In this document: positions 33,901-40,984 of the stretch, piece by piece
Layout: each line of letters begins with the position of its first letter
Position numbering within the stretch: position 1 is the first letter of the stretch
Assembly (NCBI RefSeq): GCF_034366625.1
Contig: NZ_JAXMIH010000023.1
Span: forward strand, 310,001-374,000
DNA: 64,000 nt
Origin: Prosthecobacter sp.
GTDB taxonomy: Bacteria > Verrucomicrobiota > Verrucomicrobiia > Verrucomicrobiales > Verrucomicrobiaceae
Direction of reading: 5' to 3'
Program-made: the position numbers and the translations under genes
The notes under the pieces: model-generated
Database searches by the model: none
What the model saw: only the letters and a program-made list of their open reading frames with translations
Told to the model about the DNA's origin: nothing

Positions 33901-34252
33901 CGTTGTTTGGATGCGCCGGATGAATATCACACTGATAGCCGCCGACGGACCACTTGCCGTTCTCCGGCAGTTCTTTGCTGCGATACTGGATGCCGGTGTT
34001 GTTGCCCGCTTGCTTGATTTTGGCCTTCAGCTCGAAGTTCTTCACCACGCCGCCGCGCCAGATGAGAAACTGGTTATATGCCAACTGCTCCGGTCCAGTG
34101 GTGGTGCCGACGATCTCGCCATTCTCCACCTTCCACAGCTCCGGATTGCCATCCCAGCCGGTGAGGTCTTTGCCGTTGAAGAGAGGTTTAAAGCCGTCCT
34201 GAGCGACAGCAAAGGATGGCAGGAGAAGTGAGAGAAGAAGGAGACGTTTCAT
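30902..34252 (-). CDS. DUF1080 + membrane-bound dehydrogenase + heme-binding fusion protein
   Basis: A protein of 1116 residues from ATG 34252, giving a signal peptide (MKRLLLLSLLLPSFAVA). First is a DUF1080 (3-keto-disaccharide hydrolase-like, concanavalin fold) domain at about 20-215 (FKPLFNGKDLTGWDGNPELW). A Lys/Ala/Pro-rich linker (KGKAKAPAAPKAPAKGKGAD) follows at about 245-280. Next is a beta-propeller of the Pirellula/Verrucomicrobium putative membrane-bound dehydrogenase family (TIGR02604) at about 290-660. A HEAT-like helical region comes before a C-terminal heme-binding domain (TIGR02603) with CYTCHRFG near residue 1000. The protein is exported and probably takes part in oxidative polysaccharide or sugar catabolism. 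The three-part order, all in one chain, is common only in this phylum group. Confidence 0.92.
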   Translation of the reverse strand: MKRLLLLSLLLPSFAVAQDGFKPLFNGKDLTGWDGNPELWKVENGEIVGTTTGPEQLAYNQFLIWRGGVVKNFELKAKIKQAGNNTGIQYRSKELPENGKWSVGGYQCDIHPAHPNNAMVYEERGRGIICQNGQGVVIDPEGKRWLASEHEPVKVDIAEWHEYTVIAQGNHLIHKIDGQVTIDLLDFELAKRSLEGLLAFQIHRGPAMKVQIKDVMLKELPEGGVVSFEKSAIPSDAQIIEAKAPGKGKAKAPAAPKAPAKGKGADKAKKKANRPQAVGPAIGANVATPVSNIKTLPDFKVALLYSVPGGEQGSWVNLCTDDKGRIYASDQYGGLYRFNAPAAGQPLKAADIEKVAADIRGVNGMLFAFGALYLGVNDYEKKVPNGLYRVTDSNNDDMPDKVEMLREFDAGSDHGVHAILKTPDGKGLYLISGNNAVLKEGPKAGTPDSSPVAKLWGDDHLLPRMPDGRGHNRHVMAPGGIVYRFTPDGKTFEIFASGFRNIFDGGVNRDGELFVYDADMEYDFNTSWYRPTRVNHVVSGGEYGWRNGAGKYPEFYFDNLPATLNIGPGSPTGTTFGYGAKFPAKYQEAFYALDWSWGKIYAVHLKPNGSTYTATKEEFVTGGPLPVSDAIIGKDGAMYFTIGGRRVQSGLYRVSYVGKESTEPAKPSVAELAATPRGREIRRRVLEAFHGKQDSKAVSTAWPHLSSPDRYIRAAARTALEHQPVTEWEAKALVETNVTAQLEALLALTRATGVCPTHRAADHVVNNAMRDKLWAALLKHDFTQLTPEQRLAYVRLTEIVLHRFGNPDDATVAAIIAKLDPAYPADNFELNWLLTETLAYLQAPNTAAKGMALIAAAESQEPQVEYARSLRFLKTGWTPELRKQQLEFFLKAANYKGGSSFAIFIDFIRKDSLATFTPDESAQFAELIAKKPEVKSAIENVGAMFVGRTPTMWTLDELSAAAKTGMKGRSYDNGRKMFSAAACYTCHRFGNAGGMTGPDLTGAGGRYSPHDLLDQIINPSNVINEQFAPIVVTKNDGSIMTGVVVNLSGDGVTLNTDLTDPNQRVNVDRKEVKSIELSKVSPMPPMLLAMLKKDEILDLLAYVLSGGNKEHAMFGK

Positions 34253-34421
34253 GGTTGGTCGCGTGGTTAAACGCGGCGCTCTCTCAAAACATGCCAGCAA
34301 AAGCTGTGTCGGATCTGGCAAGGTGCGAAACTACACGGCGGACGGATGCAAAATGAACTTCGCCTGATTTGAATGATGACTTCCGCTCGTTCTATCTCCG
34401 CTTCACCTCTTCATCTCCACC

Positions 34422-35741
34422 ATGCGACCTTTTGCCCTCCTCTTTCTCGCCCTTGCCGGTTCACTGTGCGCCCAAAACGCACCTTACGATGTCTTTCCGC
34501 CTGCCGAGGCACCTCATTATCGTGTGCGCTACGAAGCATCGACGAAGCCGGGCGAACTGATCTTCCCGGTGAATTACACGATCTGGGTTCCGCCCGGCGT
34601 GAAGGCCGTGCGTGGCGTGATCGTGCATCAGCACGGCTGTGGCGAAGGATCATGTAAATCGGGCCTCACGGGTGCCTTTGACCTGCACTGGCAGGCTTTG
34701 GCAAAGAAGCATGACTGCGCGCTGCTCTCTCCCTCGTATGAGCAGCCGGAGAAAGCTGACTGCCAGATGTGGTGCGACCCGCGCAATGGTTCCAGCGCGG
34801 CATTTCAGAAGTGCCTCGTCGATCTCGGCGCGAAAAGCGGCCATCCAGAGCTGTCGAAAGTGCCATGGGCTCTGTGGGGCCACAGCGGTGGCGGACATTG
34901 GGCCGGCGGCATGGTTCTGACGCATCCTGAGCGTATCGCGGCGGCGTGGCTGCGCTCGGGTGTTCCTTTACTGAAGGAGAATCCTTCACGCTCGACGATC
35001 AAGACACACACCATTCCTGATGCCGCGCTCAGCGTGCCGATGATGTGCAATCCGGGCACGAAAGAAGGCGTCACGGTCAAGGAAGGCCGCTTCGCCGGGG
35101 TCTGGCCTGCGAATGAGTATTTCTTCACCACGGTGCGCGGCAAAGGCGGACTTATCGGCGTGGCCGTCGATCCGCTCACCGCGCATGAGTGCGGCAATCA
35201 ACGTTACATGGCCATCGCTTGGCTTGATGCGTGTCTCAGCGTTCGTTTGTCGAAAGACAGCGGCGGTCCGCTCAATGCCATGCCCACCGATGGAGCATGG
35301 CTCGCTCCGTTGCTCGGCGCGGAAGCGGTTGCTGTGGCCAAGTTTGATGGTGACAAACAAAAAGCCATGTGGCTGCCGAACGAGGCCATCGCCAAAGCAT
35401 GGGCGCACTATGTCAAAGACACGGCGTTGCCCGACACCACACCGCCGCCTGCGCCGACGAATCTCCAAATCAAAGGCAACGAACTGACTTGGGAAGCCGA
35501 TGCCGATCTCGAAAGCGGCCTCGCTCACTTCGTCATCGAACGCGACGGGCAGCAGATCGCCACGGTGCCCGAGAAGCCAGCGAACCCCTTTGGCCGCCCG
35601 ATTTTCCAAGGTCTGCAATACAGCGACACGCCCACGAATCCACTCGTGAAGATGACTTTCACCGACACGAAGGCCGAAGCGGGCAAGAAGCACGAGTATC
35701 GCGTGATCGCGGTGAACACGGCCGGCTTGAAGTCGAAGTAG
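34422..35741 (+). CDS. Exported alpha/beta-hydrolase-like protein with fibronectin-type C-terminus
   Basis: A protein of 439 residues with a signal peptide ([17 protein letters not shown]). An alpha/beta-hydrolase fold spans about 40-320: [34 protein letters not shown], and the nucleophile elbow WGHSGGGHW. The Ser in GHSGG is the likely nucleophile. Six cysteines in the first third could form disulfides. Residues about 335-439 look like a fibronectin type III-like module ([35 protein letters not shown]). It is probably a periplasmic or secreted esterase or peptidase-like enzyme; the substrate is unknown. It stands alone, divergent from the dehydrogenase and convergent with dhaL. Confidence 0.85.
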   Translation: MRPFALLFLALAGSLCAQNAPYDVFPPAEAPHYRVRYEASTKPGELIFPVNYTIWVPPGVKAVRGVIVHQHGCGEGSCKSGLTGAFDLHWQALAKKHDCALLSPSYEQPEKADCQMWCDPRNGSSAAFQKCLVDLGAKSGHPELSKVPWALWGHSGGGHWAGGMVLTHPERIAAAWLRSGVPLLKENPSRSTIKTHTIPDAALSVPMMCNPGTKEGVTVKEGRFAGVWPANEYFFTTVRGKGGLIGVAVDPLTAHECGNQRYMAIAWLDACLSVRLSKDSGGPLNAMPTDGAWLAPLLGAEAVAVAKFDGDKQKAMWLPNEAIAKAWAHYVKDTALPDTTPPPAPTNLQIKGNELTWEADADLESGLAHFVIERDGQQIATVPEKPANPFGRPIFQGLQYSDTPTNPLVKMTFTDTKAEAGKKHEYRVIAVNTAGLKSK

Positions 35742-35757
35742 GCGGCGTGGCCCAAAA

Positions 35758-36384
35758 CTATGCCGTTACATAGTCGCGCATCGTGCTCAGCATGATCGTC
35801 ACGGAGCACGCGCCGGCATCCGGAAAGCCGAGGCAGGCTTCGCCGAGGGTTTTGGCGCGACCGAATTGAGCGATCATGGCCTTGCTGGCCTCCGTGCCAT
35901 CGGCCGCGGCTTGAGCGACGGCTTTGAGAGCATCCGTCAGTGACAGCGCGATGGATTCACGAGCTTTCGCGGCGGCGGGAGCCACGGCGTCGATCATCGT
36001 TTTGTCGCCGGGCTTGGCGCCACCGCGTTTCATCACGCCTTCGAGCGCGGCTTCGAGCAGGAGCGCGAGGCCTTCGGAATCGAAAGCGTCACGTCCGGCG
36101 AGAGCTTTGCCGCCAGCACGAAAAACGGTGCCAAAAATGGCTCCTGAGGCACCACCCATGCTCGTCATCATGGCAGTGCCGGTGGTGACGAAGACTTGCT
36201 CCACGCTGCTGGGCTCCATGGGCTCAAGCTGAGCTTTCACAGCCTCCATGCCGCGTTTCATACCGAGACCATGATCGCCGTCGCCGAGATCACGATCGGC
36301 TTGGGAAAGCATCGGCTCAGCCTCAATGATCGCGTCCGCGACCTTCAGCATCATGAGACGCACTTGGTTGGGTTTGAGTTCCAT
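35758..36384 (-). CDS. dhaL: Dihydroxyacetone kinase subunit DhaL-like (ADP/ATP-binding)
   Basis: A protein of 208 residues. The DhaL/DAK2 fold is recognised by the nucleotide and magnesium-binding motif RDLGDGDHGLGMKRG near residues 31-45, TSMGGASGAIFGTVF at about 95-110, and DAVAPAAAKARESIA. In Dha kinases DhaL carries the nucleotide and phosphorylates dihydroxyacetone bound to DhaK. No DhaK or DhaM gene is in the window. It follows the LsrF-type gene by eight bases, so the two are cotranscribed; DhaL may act with a DhaK elsewhere or on another sugar-like substrate. The operon is divergent from an AraC-type regulator. Confidence 0.9.
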   Translation of the reverse strand: MELKPNQVRLMMLKVADAIIEAEPMLSQADRDLGDGDHGLGMKRGMEAVKAQLEPMEPSSVEQVFVTTGTAMMTSMGGASGAIFGTVFRAGGKALAGRDAFDSEGLALLLEAALEGVMKRGGAKPGDKTMIDAVAPAAAKARESIALSLTDALKAVAQAAADGTEASKAMIAQFGRAKTLGEACLGFPDAGACSVTIMLSTMRDYVTA

Positions 36385-36392
36385 GGTGGCGA

Positions 36393-37355
36393 TTACTTGG
36401 TGCCTTTGGCCTTGAGATCGTTGTACATCTGGAAGCCCTGTGCAGGCGTCAGTCCTTCATGCACCACGCCGCGCACGGCCTGCATCATGCTGATCGGCGC
36501 ATCGCTCTGGAAGATGTTGCGGCCCATATCGACACCATTCGCGCCTTGCTGGATGGCGTTGTAGCACATCGTCAATGCTTCGAGTTCCGGGAGCTTCTTA
36601 CCACCCGCGATGACGATCGGCACCGGGCAGCAGGAGGTGACGGTGTCGAATTCGGTGTCGGTGTAATAGCACTTCACCACGTTCGCGCCGAGTTCCGCCA
36701 TGATGCGCGTCGCGAGACGGAAATACTGCGGTGTGCGTGCCATCGCACGGCCCACGGCGGTCACGCCCATGACGCCGATGCCATAGCGGCTGGCCGCATC
36801 GACGAGATCGGTGAGGTTCTTCAACGACTGACGCTCATACGCGCCGCCAATGAAGACCTGCACGGCCAGAATGCTCGCGTTGAGGCGGATCGCTTCTTCG
36901 ATGTTGAGCGCAGTGCTTTCATTGGAGAGCGGCTCAAAGCCCGGGCGGCCGAATTTGGCCTTCTTACCATCGATTTCGCCTTCCCATTCTTCCATAGGGC
37001 TGATCATCGAGGTGCCACCGGAAGCACGCAGGGCGATGGCTTTCGTCGTCGAGGCAGGAATCACGCTGCGCTGGATGCCACGCGTGAGCATGAGGCAGTC
37101 TGCATACGGTTCGAGCGGGAGAATCGTCTGATCGACACGTTCCAGGCCAGTCGTCGGACCCTGGAAGTAACCATGATCAAAGGCCAGCATGACGGTGCGT
37201 CCGTCCTTGGGATTGAAGACGCGGCTGAGGCGGTTTTTGAGGCCCCAGTCATACTGGTGGGCACCCTTGAGGAAGAAGCCCGGCGCTTCTTGTGGGATGC
37301 TGGTGAAGTATTCCTTTTCCTTCTTGTCTGCTGCGCTGGTGGTGATGTCGGCCAT
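36393..37355 (-). CDS. lsrF: LsrF-type class I aldolase/thiolase
   Basis: A protein of 320 residues of the DeoC/FbaB aldolase class. It resembles E. coli LsrF closely in [54 protein letters not shown] and [18 protein letters not shown]. LsrF is 3-hydroxy-5-phosphonooxypentane-2,4-dione thiolase, the last step of autoinducer-2 breakdown. The Schiff-base Lys is probably K228 in NVVKCYYTD. There is an extra segment of about 20 residues at 120-141 ([15 protein letters not shown]) compared with the E. coli protein as I remember it. No lsr transporter or kinase is nearby, and it is paired with dhaL, so the real substrate may be another phosphosugar. It lies 123 bases from an AraC-type regulator. 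Confidence 0.85.
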   Translation of the reverse strand: MADITTSAADKKEKEYFTSIPQEAPGFFLKGAHQYDWGLKNRLSRVFNPKDGRTVMLAFDHGYFQGPTTGLERVDQTILPLEPYADCLMLTRGIQRSVIPASTTKAIALRASGGTSMISPMEEWEGEIDGKKAKFGRPGFEPLSNESTALNIEEAIRLNASILAVQVFIGGAYERQSLKNLTDLVDAASRYGIGVMGVTAVGRAMARTPQYFRLATRIMAELGANVVKCYYTDTEFDTVTSCCPVPIVIAGGKKLPELEALTMCYNAIQQGANGVDMGRNIFQSDAPISMMQAVRGVVHEGLTPAQGFQMYNDLKAKGTK

Positions 37356-37478
37356 GGTGGTTTGAGTGCTGAGTGGGTGTGAGTGTCGGATTTAGCAGAG
37401 GTGACGATCATGGCAAACATCCTGCTTGCCGTCCATGTCCGCGCCCGCCAGACTTGTGTCAGATTCAGCAATCCGGCC

Positions 37479-38309
37479 ATGCCAGACCAGAACTCCATCC
37501 TCAGCGTGGTGCCCGCCGGGTCCGCGCATCGCGTACAGGGCCACCGCAGCGTCGCCCTGCCTGGAGTGACGGTGGACATCCTCACCACACGCAAAATCGA
37601 GCTTCAACAGTGGGAACTGCGCCGGCTGAACGATCCTTATTGGCGGCTCTACTGGCCGATGCAGGAGGGAGGCGTGGTGGAGATCGACGGCACGAGTACG
37701 GCACTGAAACCTGGCACCGTGTATCTGATCCCGCCACGCACCACCTTCAGCACGACGACGCTGCGTCCTTTCAGCAAGTGGTACTCGCACTTCAATCTCG
37801 GTCCGCTCGCAGACCGCGTTGCGCCAGGCATCTACGCTTTTCTCATTACTCCGTCGCAACGCAGTTTGCTCAAGGAGTTGATCAAACTCGGCGCGAAACC
37901 CGGCTGTACGCGCTTTCCGTGGGTGTCCATCCAACTCGTGGCCGAGGTGGTCAAAAAACTGCCCGCCCGTGTGTGGGAGCAGCAGAGGCTCGATACCCGT
38001 GTGGTGAAGGCGATGGAATTCATGAGCCAACATCTCGGCCTCAAACTCACCGCCGATCAAATCGCCCGCCACGCCGGGCTGAGCGTGCGGAATTTGAACC
38101 ACTTGTTTCAACAAGAGATCCAGCAGCCGCCAATGCGAGTACTGCTCGACTATCGCCTCGACGAAGCCTGCCGCCTCCTACGCCACACAGAGGACAGCAT
38201 CGAGGCCATCGCCGAGACCTGCGGCTTGGTGAACCGGTATTACTTCAGCCGCATGCTGAGGCAGTATCGCAACGCCTCACCTGCGGCGTATCGGCAGGAG
38301 AGCCTTTGA
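37479..38309 (+). CDS. AraC-family transcriptional regulator
   Basis: A protein of 276 residues from ATG 37479 (MPDQNSILSVVPAGSAHRV). The frame stays open to an ATG at 37383, but that part looks non-coding. An N-terminal cupin-like ligand domain (VVEIDGTSTALKPGTVYLIP, PRTTFSTTTL) is followed by the double helix-turn-helix at about 185-275: LTADQIARHAGLSVRNLNHL and IEAIAETCGLVNRYYFSRML with the usual ending ASPAAYR. It is divergent from the lsrF-dhaL operon and is its likely activator, responding to a sugar. It converges with rpoN, with 15 bases between stops. Confidence 0.9.
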   Translation: MPDQNSILSVVPAGSAHRVQGHRSVALPGVTVDILTTRKIELQQWELRRLNDPYWRLYWPMQEGGVVEIDGTSTALKPGTVYLIPPRTTFSTTTLRPFSKWYSHFNLGPLADRVAPGIYAFLITPSQRSLLKELIKLGAKPGCTRFPWVSIQLVAEVVKKLPARVWEQQRLDTRVVKAMEFMSQHLGLKLTADQIARHAGLSVRNLNHLFQQEIQQPPMRVLLDYRLDEACRLLRHTEDSIEAIAETCGLVNRYYFSRMLRQYRNASPAAYRQESL

Positions 38310-38324
38310 TTGGACCGGTGTAGT

Positions 38325-39743
38325 TTACGAAAATGATTTGCGCAGGTGGCTGGGCAGGATGTTGAGCGCTTCGCGATACTTTGCCACGGTACGGCGGGCA
38401 ACTTTGATGCCCTGTTTGTCGAGCAGTTTGCCAAGTTTGTCGTCGCTGAGCGGCTTGTGCTTTGGCTCGGTCTTGATGAGTTCGGCGATGGCATTTTTGA
38501 CGCTGGTGTTGCTCAAATCGTCGCCGGACTCGGTCTTCACGCCGTGTGAGAAGAAGAACTTCAGGTCGAAGACGCCATGCGGCGTGGCAATGTATTTGCC
38601 GGAGATGGCGCGGCTGACGGTCGTTTCGTGAACGCCGACCTCATCAGCCACCGTGGCCATGTTCAGCGGGCGCTGGAAGCTGGTGCCCTTTTCGAGGAAT
38701 TCGCGCTGGTATTTGACGATCTGTGTGGCGATGCGGTGGATCGTCTGCTGGCGCTGGTGAATTGAGCGGATGAGAAACTTGCCGCTGCGGATCTTGTCGC
38801 GCACGTAGTTGCGGACTTCACCGTTGTTGCCGGGTTGGCTGAGCAGGTCCTTGTAAGTGTTGCTAATGCGCAGGTGCGGCAGGTCGTCATTCGTCATCAC
38901 CGCCACCCACTCGCCGCCCTGGCGCTCGACGACGACGTCAGGCGTGACGTAGTTGTTCGATGAGATGGCGAAGCGCTGCGCCGGACGTGGGTCGAGCGTG
39001 CTGATGAAGTCCGCCGCGCGTGAGATTTGTTCCAACGGCACACCGAGTTTGCGCGCGAGGATCGGGTAACGCTTGTTGGCAAGGTCGTCGATGTATTGAT
39101 CGACGAGGCGCCAGGCGAGGCTTTGTTTTTTTCCAAGGCGCTCCAACTGCACCAGCAGGCACTCGCGCAAATCCTCTGAACCGACGCCCACAGGATCAAA
39201 GCTCTGCAGGAGTTTCTTGGCGGTGCGTAGGCCGTCGATGGGAATGGCGTGCTGAAGGCTCAGGTCGTCGATCCGCGTGTTGAGGAAACCGCGGTCGTCC
39301 AGATTGCCGATGAGAAATTCGACGTGTGGAGCAATAGCAGGCTTTGCATCCGAGGTGTGAAGTTGTGAAAGCAGATGCTCCTGCAGGGTGGTGGGAGCGA
39401 CGATGGAATCCATCAAGAACTGCCAGCGCTCCTGGTCATCGCTGCGGCGGGCAGTGGTCTGCTGCCGGCTTTGCTGCCAGTATTCGCGCCATTCATCGTC
39501 CATGCGCGTGAGGGCGTCGATGTCGGTGTCATCGACGCTGCGATCATCGGGGTCATCGGGAATGGCGTCCTGAATCGAGGTCTCGGGTGCTTCGAGTTCG
39601 AGCACGGGATTGATCTCGATCTCCTGCTGGATGATCTGCCGGAGTTCCAGCGTCGGTGCCTGCAGAATCTGCAAGCTCTGCTGCATCTGCGGCCCGATAG
39701 AGAGCTTTTGAGACTGAATCTGCTGGAGTCCGTGGTCGGCCAT
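38325..39743 (-). CDS. rpoN: RNA polymerase sigma-54 factor RpoN
   Basis: A protein of 472 residues from ATG 39743 (MADHGLQQIQSQKLSIGPQM). Region I is Gln/Leu-rich (about 1-50, QQSLQILQAPTLELRQIIQQ), region II is acidic (DDPDDRSVDDTDID). The core-binding domain follows, then the helix-turn-helix (VADEVGVHETTVSRAISGKY) and finally the RpoN box ARRTVAKYREALNI near the C-terminus. This is the complete sigma-54 domain order. Genes under sigma-54 need enhancer-binding activators, none of which are in the window. A hairpin sits nine bases upstream of the start codon. An upstream TTG at 39791 in the same frame seems less likely. Confidence 0.95.
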   Translation of the reverse strand: MADHGLQQIQSQKLSIGPQMQQSLQILQAPTLELRQIIQQEIEINPVLELEAPETSIQDAIPDDPDDRSVDDTDIDALTRMDDEWREYWQQSRQQTTARRSDDQERWQFLMDSIVAPTTLQEHLLSQLHTSDAKPAIAPHVEFLIGNLDDRGFLNTRIDDLSLQHAIPIDGLRTAKKLLQSFDPVGVGSEDLRECLLVQLERLGKKQSLAWRLVDQYIDDLANKRYPILARKLGVPLEQISRAADFISTLDPRPAQRFAISSNNYVTPDVVVERQGGEWVAVMTNDDLPHLRISNTYKDLLSQPGNNGEVRNYVRDKIRSGKFLIRSIHQRQQTIHRIATQIVKYQREFLEKGTSFQRPLNMATVADEVGVHETTVSRAISGKYIATPHGVFDLKFFFSHGVKTESGDDLSNTSVKNAIAELIKTEPKHKPLSDDKLGKLLDKQGIKVARRTVAKYREALNILPSHLRKSFS

Positions 39744-39751
39744 GAATGGTT

Positions 39752-39776
39752 GGGTGGCAGCCAAGCGCTGCCACCC
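39752..39776 (-). promoter_or_regulatory. Hairpin in the rpoN leader
   Basis: GGGTGGCAG (39752-39760) pairs perfectly with CTGCCACCC (39768-39776) around a seven-base loop. It lies between a GGGAGGG purine run and the rpoN ATG at 39743, so if transcribed it could affect access to the start codon. It could equally be a copy of an intergenic repeat. Confidence 0.45.
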
Positions 39777-39850
39777 TCCCTTATCAAGCAAACATCAGGC
39801 CAGCGGCGGATTTCTTTTTGAATTTAGAAATAGATGCATCGCTGGCATAA

Positions 39851-39884
39851 AAGGAGAGGCCCCGGCATCTACCGGGGCCTCCTT
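39851..39884 (-). terminator. Rho-independent terminator of the Pro/Gln-rich protein gene
   Basis: A nine-base stem (AGGCCCCGG at 39857-39865 with CCGGGGCCT at 39872-39880) around a six-base loop is followed on the minus strand by CTCCTTTTAT. It lies 28 bases after the stop of the 39913-40818 gene and upstream of rpoN, separating the two units. Confidence 0.8.
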
Positions 39885-39912
39885 GAAAGCACAAAGCTTG
39901 TTTGGAATCCGA

Positions 39913-40818
39913 TCAGGGCACCTCGAATACTTTCTGGGTGGTCGGATCAAGCGCCAGCGAGCCGCTTTCGAGGCCGGTGATGTCGAGTTCCTTGTAAGGC
40001 GGATAAGGGCTGATCACACGACCCGGTTTCGAGGTCTTCTTGCCCTTCAAAAATGATCCGGATCCTCCGCTGGAGGCTGTGGTGGGTGGTTCTTTGGGTG
40101 TGGACTCGGAACGACGGGTGGTTGTCGTGGGCGGTGGTGGTTCCTGCGCTGGTTCTTTCACGCGAGGAGTGCTCTGCGTCTTAGAGGGCGAATCATTCAC
40201 CTTGGGCGGTGAGTAGGTGCGTGTATTTGATTTTCCCTGTGTGGTCGGAGCAGGTGTTGCACCCTTGGCTGGAGGTGCCGTCGGTTGCTGTGTGCGAGGC
40301 GGATTCGCTGGCTGCGGCGGATAATTGTAGCGTGGCTGGGTCTGCCCCTGCGGCTGCTGTGGATATTGATAGCCGGGCTGCTGAGGCTGCGGGGAGTAAC
40401 CGGGAGGCGGCTGCTGGGGATAGTTTGGCGCTGTCTGTTGACGCGGACTGGCATCCAAACTGTAGCCACCGTTCTGGCCGTAGCCGGGAGGAGGATTATC
40501 CCAGCCGGTGGGATCCTGCCCATAAAAAAGACGGCGCACCACTTCGCTCATGCGCTTGCCGAACTTGGGCAGGAACTCGATGGGACTTTCATACTGCCTC
40601 TGCGGTTGCTGCGGGTAGCCGTAGCCGGGAGCTGGCTGCTGGTAACCGGGCGGCGGGGCAGGCTGGCTGTATTGCGGCTGCGTATAACCACTTGGTGGCG
40701 TCTGCGGGTAGTAACGCTGCTGGCTCTGGGCCTGAAGAGATGAAGCGAGGCCAATCGCGGCACACAAACCCAGCCAAAAGGAAGTGCTCAGGCTCATGTG
40801 AGTGGTTCGAGAGTTCAT
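39913..40818 (-). CDS. Exported Pro/Gln/Tyr-rich protein
   Basis: A protein of 301 residues; a signal peptide is clear whether the start is ATG 40818 or the in-frame ATG at 40797 (MSLSTSFWLGLCAAIGLASS). The mature part has two YPQQP/YTQPQ/PGYQQP-type Pro-Gln-Tyr-rich regions (about 30-75 and 115-190), with one conserved-looking segment between them (PIEFLPKFGKRMSEVVRRLF, YGQDPTGWDNPPPGYG). The last 60 residues include KGKKTSKPGRVISPYPPYKE and end in a short globular-looking end. No known domain is recognised. Such repeats suggest a flexible surface or periplasmic protein. A terminator at 39851-39884 follows the gene. Confidence 0.75.
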   Translation of the reverse strand: MNSRTTHMSLSTSFWLGLCAAIGLASSLQAQSQQRYYPQTPPSGYTQPQYSQPAPPPGYQQPAPGYGYPQQPQRQYESPIEFLPKFGKRMSEVVRRLFYGQDPTGWDNPPPGYGQNGGYSLDASPRQQTAPNYPQQPPPGYSPQPQQPGYQYPQQPQGQTQPRYNYPPQPANPPRTQQPTAPPAKGATPAPTTQGKSNTRTYSPPKVNDSPSKTQSTPRVKEPAQEPPPPTTTTRRSESTPKEPPTTASSGGSGSFLKGKKTSKPGRVISPYPPYKELDITGLESGSLALDPTTQKVFEVP

Positions 40819-40909
40819 AGTAGTTAACAGTTCTTAAATTTCTGGCTTTTTCAAGCCGCATTTTCCTACAGATAAGTTACGGGTCTGGGCCTCAATGGGA
40901 TGATAGACG

Positions 40910-40938
40910 AATGCGGCTGAAGATTGTTCAGCCGCATT
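40910..40938 (-). terminator. Hairpin after the phosphohexomutase gene
   Basis: A perfect 11-base stem (AATGCGGCTGA at 40910-40920 with TCAGCCGCATT at 40928-40938) encloses a seven-base loop. It lies 46 bases after the mutase stop. No U-run follows on either strand, so it may be a terminator that does not need one or another structural element. Confidence 0.5.
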
Positions 40939-40984
40939 GCAGGTGCCTCGTTTGTACGTCAGAGGCTGTGGGGATGCCGGTGGC

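Noticed and set aside
30920..34231. Plus-strand open frame of 1103 codons across the dehydrogenase/cytochrome gene
   Set aside because: It is antisense to a well-supported coding frame with multiple domains and has no recognisable domain of its own.
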